In this document: positions 60,644 through 64,000 of the stretch, piece after piece | Numbering within the stretch: the first letter of the stretch is position 1 | Layout: each line of letters begins with the position of its first letter | NCBI RefSeq assembly: GCF_000429185.2 | Contig: NZ_AUBJ02000001.1 | Location: 682,001-746,000 of the forward strand | From: Actinoalloteichus caeruleus DSM 43889 | GTDB lineage: Bacteria; Actinomycetota; Actinomycetes; Mycobacteriales; Pseudonocardiaceae | Reading direction: 5' to 3' | Length of the DNA stretch: 64,000 bases | The notes under the pieces: generated by a model | Told to the model about the DNA's origin: nothing | The model's input: the letters and a program-made list of their open reading frames with translations, nothing else | Databases searched by the model: none | Made by a program: the position numbers and the translations under genes

Positions 60644-62950
60644 TCAGCGACCCGGCCCGCGCACGCCGAGGTACGCCCGCGCGACCACCCTCGCGAGCGC
60701 CGCGAAGAAGACGTCGTCGTCCCCGCCGTCGCCGTCCCGCCGCTCCTCGACGACCTCGCCGGGGCCGATCACCCGCGTCCCCGGGACGGCGGCCACCACC
60801 TCGGCCGCCAGCCCCGAGCGGGACCGCCGGGCCCCCTCCCGCTCGCCGTCCCAGCCCGTCGCGGTCGGCGACGGGCACAGCGCGACCACGCAGGGCGAAC
60901 CGGTGCGGGACCGCAGCGCCGCCACGGCCCGCGCCAGCCCGGACACGCGTCGACGGGACGGACCGATCCCGTCGGGCGCCGCCAGACGCGGTGGGGGGCC
61001 GTCGACCCGGCGGTCCTGCCGGCGCGCGAAGACGGTGAGCAGCGGCGTGCCACGCAGCGGGTCCTCCTGCGGATCGACGAGGACGTCGAAACCACGACTC
61101 CGCAACGACGCGGCGACGACGGAGGCGTCCCCGTCGTGGACCTCCATGACCACCTGCCGGATGCGGCCCCAGTGCCGGTCCTCGATCCCGCCGAGGACCG
61201 GGACCTCGGAACCCTCCGTGTCGACCTTCAGCAGATCGACCCGATCGACACCCGTCTCGTCGAGCACGGCGGACAGGGACGTGGTGGGGACGTCGTGGAC
61301 GCTGGACACCAAGCGGTCCCGCGACAGCCGGTCGACGATCGGACCGATGTCGACCGAGCTGGACCCCACCCGCGCGCGGACGGCGTTCTCGACGACCGTG
61401 CGGATGGTCCGCGCGTCGCGCCGCGCGTCCGCGTCGAAGCCGGAGAAGACCGTCGAGTTGCGGTAGAAGGTGAAGGGCAGGACCTGGTCCCTGTCGGAGA
61501 TCCCGTGGTTGAAGACCCGGCTGCCGGGGCAGTGCCGCGCGCAGTTCTCCCGCAACGCGGCGAAGGCCGGCGCGGCGGGCTCGAACGCGTACACCCGGAC
61601 GTCGGGACAGCACTGGTGCGCGAACAGGGTGAACATGCCGATGTTGGCGCCGACGTCGAAGACGGTGTCGCCCGGACGCAGGGTGACGCCGTGCCGGAGG
61701 TAGGCGTTGCGGACGAAGATCTCGTCGTAGAGGTACTCGGTCTCGTAGTCGTGCAGGTGCAGGATCTCGCCGACCCCGGGCAGGGAGAACCGCCTCCCGG
61801 GCGCCTCCTCCTCACCGGCCCTCCCGTCCCCCTCACCGCCCGGGCCGACGAGCAGGACACCGCTGTCACCGCGACGGGAGTCGAGGGGACCGCCGGGGGC
61901 GGTCAGCTCGGACACCGTCCCGGGCTCGGGGTGGACCACGACCCGCACCGCGACGCCGGCCGCCGCCAGCTCCGCTTCGAGTCGCGCGGCGAGCGGAGCG
62001 GCGGGGAACGTGGACGCCACGGCCAGCGTCGGCACCCGCGCCCGGTCGGGGTCCACGGTGGTGCCGCGCCGGGTGGCGAGTCCGGAGCGGAGCGGGCGCA
62101 GCCGGGCACCGGTGACCTCGATGACCCGCCGCCCGTCGGGGCCCAGCAGGACGGCGTCGCCGACGACCACGTCACCGCCGTCACCGCCGCCCCGCACCCG
62201 CGCGTACACCTGGTCGCCGTCCGCCGGCGCACCGTGGAACGACACCCGATCACAGCCGACCCACACGAAGGCCTGGCCGTCCAGGCCAGCCGACGCCACG
62301 ACCTGGATCGCGGCGTCGAGGAACATCGGACCGGCCCACCAGGAAGGCACCTCGGCGGCGCCGTGGCAAGCACCGACCGCCGCGACCGCCTCGCCGCCCC
62401 GCCGCCACAGGTGCCTGACCAGCTGGAAGGCCGGCCCGTAGTCGTTGCCGGCCGCGCGGAGGCCCAAGTAGAACCCGTCGCCGGCCGTGCCACCCCCCAT
62501 GCCCCGCAGGCAGCTCGGACGGCCGGCGACGTCGAGCGGACGCGTTGTCCCGCCTCGTGCCGCGCACCGGACAGTGGCGTGGGTCCAACGCCTCCCGCTC
62601 CCACTCGTCACCGACGCGGTGTGACCGCCGTCCTGGTCGGACGTCAGCGCGGTCCGGAGGCGCCGGGCACCGACCCGGGGGAGGGGGCACACCCGCTCGA
62701 AGCGGACGTCGACCAGCGCCGACGGCCGATCACCCGTCGCGGCGGCCACGGCGGCCGAGGCCATCTCGACGACGGCCGCGCCAGGCAGGACCACCGCCCC
62801 GCCCACCCGGTGGTCGGCGAGGAACGGGAACGCGTCGGCGGAGAGGTCGACCGTCCACGCGCCGCACTCGGCGGAAGCCTCGACGCGGCTCGGGTGCCCC
62901 AGCAGCGGCCCACCCGGCGTCATCGGGGCGACACCGCCCCCGCCGGGCAC
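60644..62950 (-). CDS. Fusion: PKS dehydratase, FkbM methyltransferase and FkbH-N-like segments
   Basis: 768 residues from GTG 62948-62950 (ATG 62921-62923 is an alternative). Residues about 20-290 are a PKS dehydratase hot-dog domain: ADHRVGGAVVLPGAA with catalytic His47 (HxxxGxxxxP) and FLDAAIQ with Asp212. About 300-375 (PTLAVASTFPAAPLAARLEAEL, DSGVLLVGPGG) resemble the start of the FkbH N-terminal domain. Residues about 385-635 are an FkbM methyltransferase (ETEYLYDEIFVRNAYLRHG, SAM motif FDVGANIGMFTLFA at 431-444, DLLKVDTEGSE). The C-terminus (CVVALCPSPTATG, FFAALARVVARAYL) resembles the end of the same FkbH N-terminal domain. So the methyltransferase seems inserted into that domain. It probably dehydrates and O-methylates a carrier-bound intermediate. 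Confidence 0.8.
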   Translation of the reverse strand: MPGGGGVAPMTPGGPLLGHPSRVEASAECGAWTVDLSADAFPFLADHRVGGAVVLPGAAVVEMASAAVAAATGDRPSALVDVRFERVCPLPRVGARRLRTALTSDQDGGHTASVTSGSGRRWTHATVRCAARGGTTRPLDVAGRPSCLRGMGGGTAGDGFYLGLRAAGNDYGPAFQLVRHLWRRGGEAVAAVGACHGAAEVPSWWAGPMFLDAAIQVVASAGLDGQAFVWVGCDRVSFHGAPADGDQVYARVRGGGDGGDVVVGDAVLLGPDGRRVIEVTGARLRPLRSGLATRRGTTVDPDRARVPTLAVASTFPAAPLAARLEAELAAAGVAVRVVVHPEPGTVSELTAPGGPLDSRRGDSGVLLVGPGGEGDGRAGEEEAPGRRFSLPGVGEILHLHDYETEYLYDEIFVRNAYLRHGVTLRPGDTVFDVGANIGMFTLFAHQCCPDVRVYAFEPAAPAFAALRENCARHCPGSRVFNHGISDRDQVLPFTFYRNSTVFSGFDADARRDARTIRTVVENAVRARVGSSSVDIGPIVDRLSRDRLVSSVHDVPTTSLSAVLDETGVDRVDLLKVDTEGSEVPVLGGIEDRHWGRIRQVVMEVHDGDASVVAASLRSRGFDVLVDPQEDPLRGTPLLTVFARRQDRRVDGPPPRLAAPDGIGPSRRRVSGLARAVAALRSRTGSPCVVALCPSPTATGWDGEREGARRSRSGLAAEVVAAVPGTRVIGPGEVVEERRDGDGGDDDVFFAALARVVARAYLGVRGPGR

Positions 62951-62954
62951 GGCG

Positions 62955-64000
62955 TCACTCGATCCATGGAACGCCTTCCTCGTCGGAGAGCACCGCACCG
63001 GCGGTGTCCGGTCGCCGGATCATCGAGAGCAGGTCGGCGACGGTCGGAGGATCGTCGAGCAGCGGGTCGACGGGGAGCTCGACGCCGAACTCGTCGTAGA
63101 CCCGCGCCACGAGTTGCACGAACTCCAGCGACCCCCCACCCAGCGCGCGGAAGTTCCCGTCGATCCCGTCCGGTGGCAACTGGAGGATCTCCGTCCAGAT
63201 CCGGACCACGGCGCGCTCGTCGTCCGGCACGGTGTCGGCGGGAACGGTGTCGGCCCACAGCTCGGCACCGAGGGCCTCGCGGATCCCGTCGGCCGTCGTC
63301 AACCCTGGTGGCATGTCCCCGGGGTCGTCCCAGAACCACGGGAGGCCCACCGGTGGTCTGGCCTCCGGTGCGGGCTTCGGTCCGGGCGGGGCGAGCGGGG
63401 CTCCGGTCGGCGGCGCACCGTCCGGGTCGAACCGGACGTGGGCGGCGGCCGACGCCCCGAGGACGTAGCCGGAGCAACCGGTGTCCGGGTGCGGAACGGC
63501 GACCTCGGACAGGAACCGCCGCGCCGGCAGGTTCCGGGGGGTGTCCGCGAAGCTGAGACGCACCTCGTCGAGGCCACGGGCGAGCGCCACCTCACCGAGG
63601 TGCGCGAGCATGCGGTGTTCGACCCCGCGCCCCAGCGCCCGGCAGCTGAGCAGGAAACCGGTGACCGAAAGGACCGTGCCCTCGGTCGAGAACAGCATCA
63701 GACCCACCGTGCCGTAGCCGCCGAACCGGTCACGGACGTCGACGACCCGACCGCCGGTCGGGCACGCGGTCAGCTCGGCCGCGCCCCACCGCCGCCCGCT
63801 GAGGGTGAACTGGGTGGTGCGGCGGGTCAACTCGAGCATGCGGGGGAGGTCAGCCGGCCCTGGCGGTCGGATCGTCACCTCGAGGCCCAGGCGGTCGAGG
63901 AAGTCGGCCAGGGACGTGGCCGAGCGGTCCCGCAGCTCCCGGCGCCGGTCGTCCTGCCGGTACCACTCGGTCCGGCGGCTCCCCTCGGCCGTGGGCCGAC
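62955..64000 (-). CDS. FkbH-type protein fused to an acyl carrier protein, 5' part outside window
   Basis: 347 residues are visible and the frame is open at the right edge. It begins RTEWYRQDDRRRELRDRSA, SLADFLDRLGLEVTIRPPGP, the joint between the FkbH phosphatase (HAD) domain and its GNAT-like part, and continues LPRMLELTRRTTQFTLSGRR, LLSCRALGRGVEHRMLAHL and RNLPARRFL, all FkbH. After a Pro-rich linker comes a carrier domain (DDERAVVRIWTEILQLPPDGIDGNFRALGGGSLEFVQLVARV); the attachment Ser is kept in GGGSL, where GGDSL is usual. FkbH proteins load a glyceryl group from 1,3-bisphosphoglycerate onto an ACP, the first step to methoxymalonyl or glycerate-derived units. It is upstream of the dehydratase-FkbM gene (four-base gap). 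Confidence 0.88.
   Translation of the reverse strand, partial: RPTAEGSRRTEWYRQDDRRRELRDRSATSLADFLDRLGLEVTIRPPGPADLPRMLELTRRTTQFTLSGRRWGAAELTACPTGGRVVDVRDRFGGYGTVGLMLFSTEGTVLSVTGFLLSCRALGRGVEHRMLAHLGEVALARGLDEVRLSFADTPRNLPARRFLSEVAVPHPDTGCSGYVLGASAAAHVRFDPDGAPPTGAPLAPPGPKPAPEARPPVGLPWFWDDPGDMPPGLTTADGIREALGAELWADTVPADTVPDDERAVVRIWTEILQLPPDGIDGNFRALGGGSLEFVQLVARVYDEFGVELPVDPLLDDPPTVADLLSMIRRPDTAGAVLSDEEGVPWIE

Overview
The window is high-GC actinomycete DNA: GTG starts are frequent, genes overlap by ATGA or GTGA, and the families (F420-type oxidoreductase, DUF5997, MmyB-type regulator remnant, FkbH/FkbM enzymes) are typical of Streptomyces or Pseudonocardiales. The exact genus cannot be read from the sequence. 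No rRNA, tRNA, CRISPR array, transposase or integrase was found.

Layout. 1-12.3 kb is housekeeping and accessory DNA with several decayed genes: an M16-like protein that runs off the left edge, an F420-type oxidoreductase, a UvrA-like remnant, a three-gene membrane-protein operon, ArsR, YqeY, a TetR regulator with two matching operators, a frameshifted carboxylesterase, an S9 peptidase and a ruined SMR efflux gene. 12.5-27.1 kb is a sugar-acid catabolic locus. It has two parallel modules, each pairing a glucarate-dehydratase-type enzyme with a D-2-hydroxyacid dehydrogenase; one also has 5-dehydro-4-deoxyglucarate dehydratase. The modules carry LysR and IclR regulators and flank an oligopeptide-type ABC importer. 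27.7-38.7 kb holds a DHFR-like reductase, an HTH-less LysR-like protein beside DUF5997, an MmyB-type remnant, a TetR regulator divergent from a pyruvate-dehydrogenase-type E1alpha/E1beta/E2 operon, and a two-gene xanthine-dehydrogenase-family molybdoenzyme.

39.2-53.2 kb is a probable siderophore (NRPS-independent, NIS) cluster: two IucB-type acyltransferases, a penicillin-acylase-type Ntn hydrolase, a DesA-type PLP decarboxylase, an IucA/IucC synthetase, two ABC half-exporters and an odd protein built from a degenerate condensation domain and a carrier-like domain without its serine. No amine N-hydroxylase is intact; a short remnant sits where one would be expected.

53.3-64 kb looks like a second biosynthetic cluster that continues past the right edge. 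It contains a type III PLP decarboxylase, an NDP-kinase-like protein, a MoaA-type radical SAM enzyme, an aldo/keto-reductase-like protein without its catalytic Asp and Tyr, an O-carbamoyltransferase, a small second NDP-kinase-like protein, a Nudix hydrolase, a dehydratase-FkbM methyltransferase fusion, and an FkbH-type protein fused to an acyl carrier protein. FkbH/ACP suggests a glycerate-derived unit; the MoaA-like, NDPK-like and Nudix genes hint at nucleotide chemistry. This combination is the best candidate for an undescribed pathway.

At least six genes or remnants are disrupted, several by single-base losses in or beside short G/C runs, so the reads should be checked before true decay is assumed.
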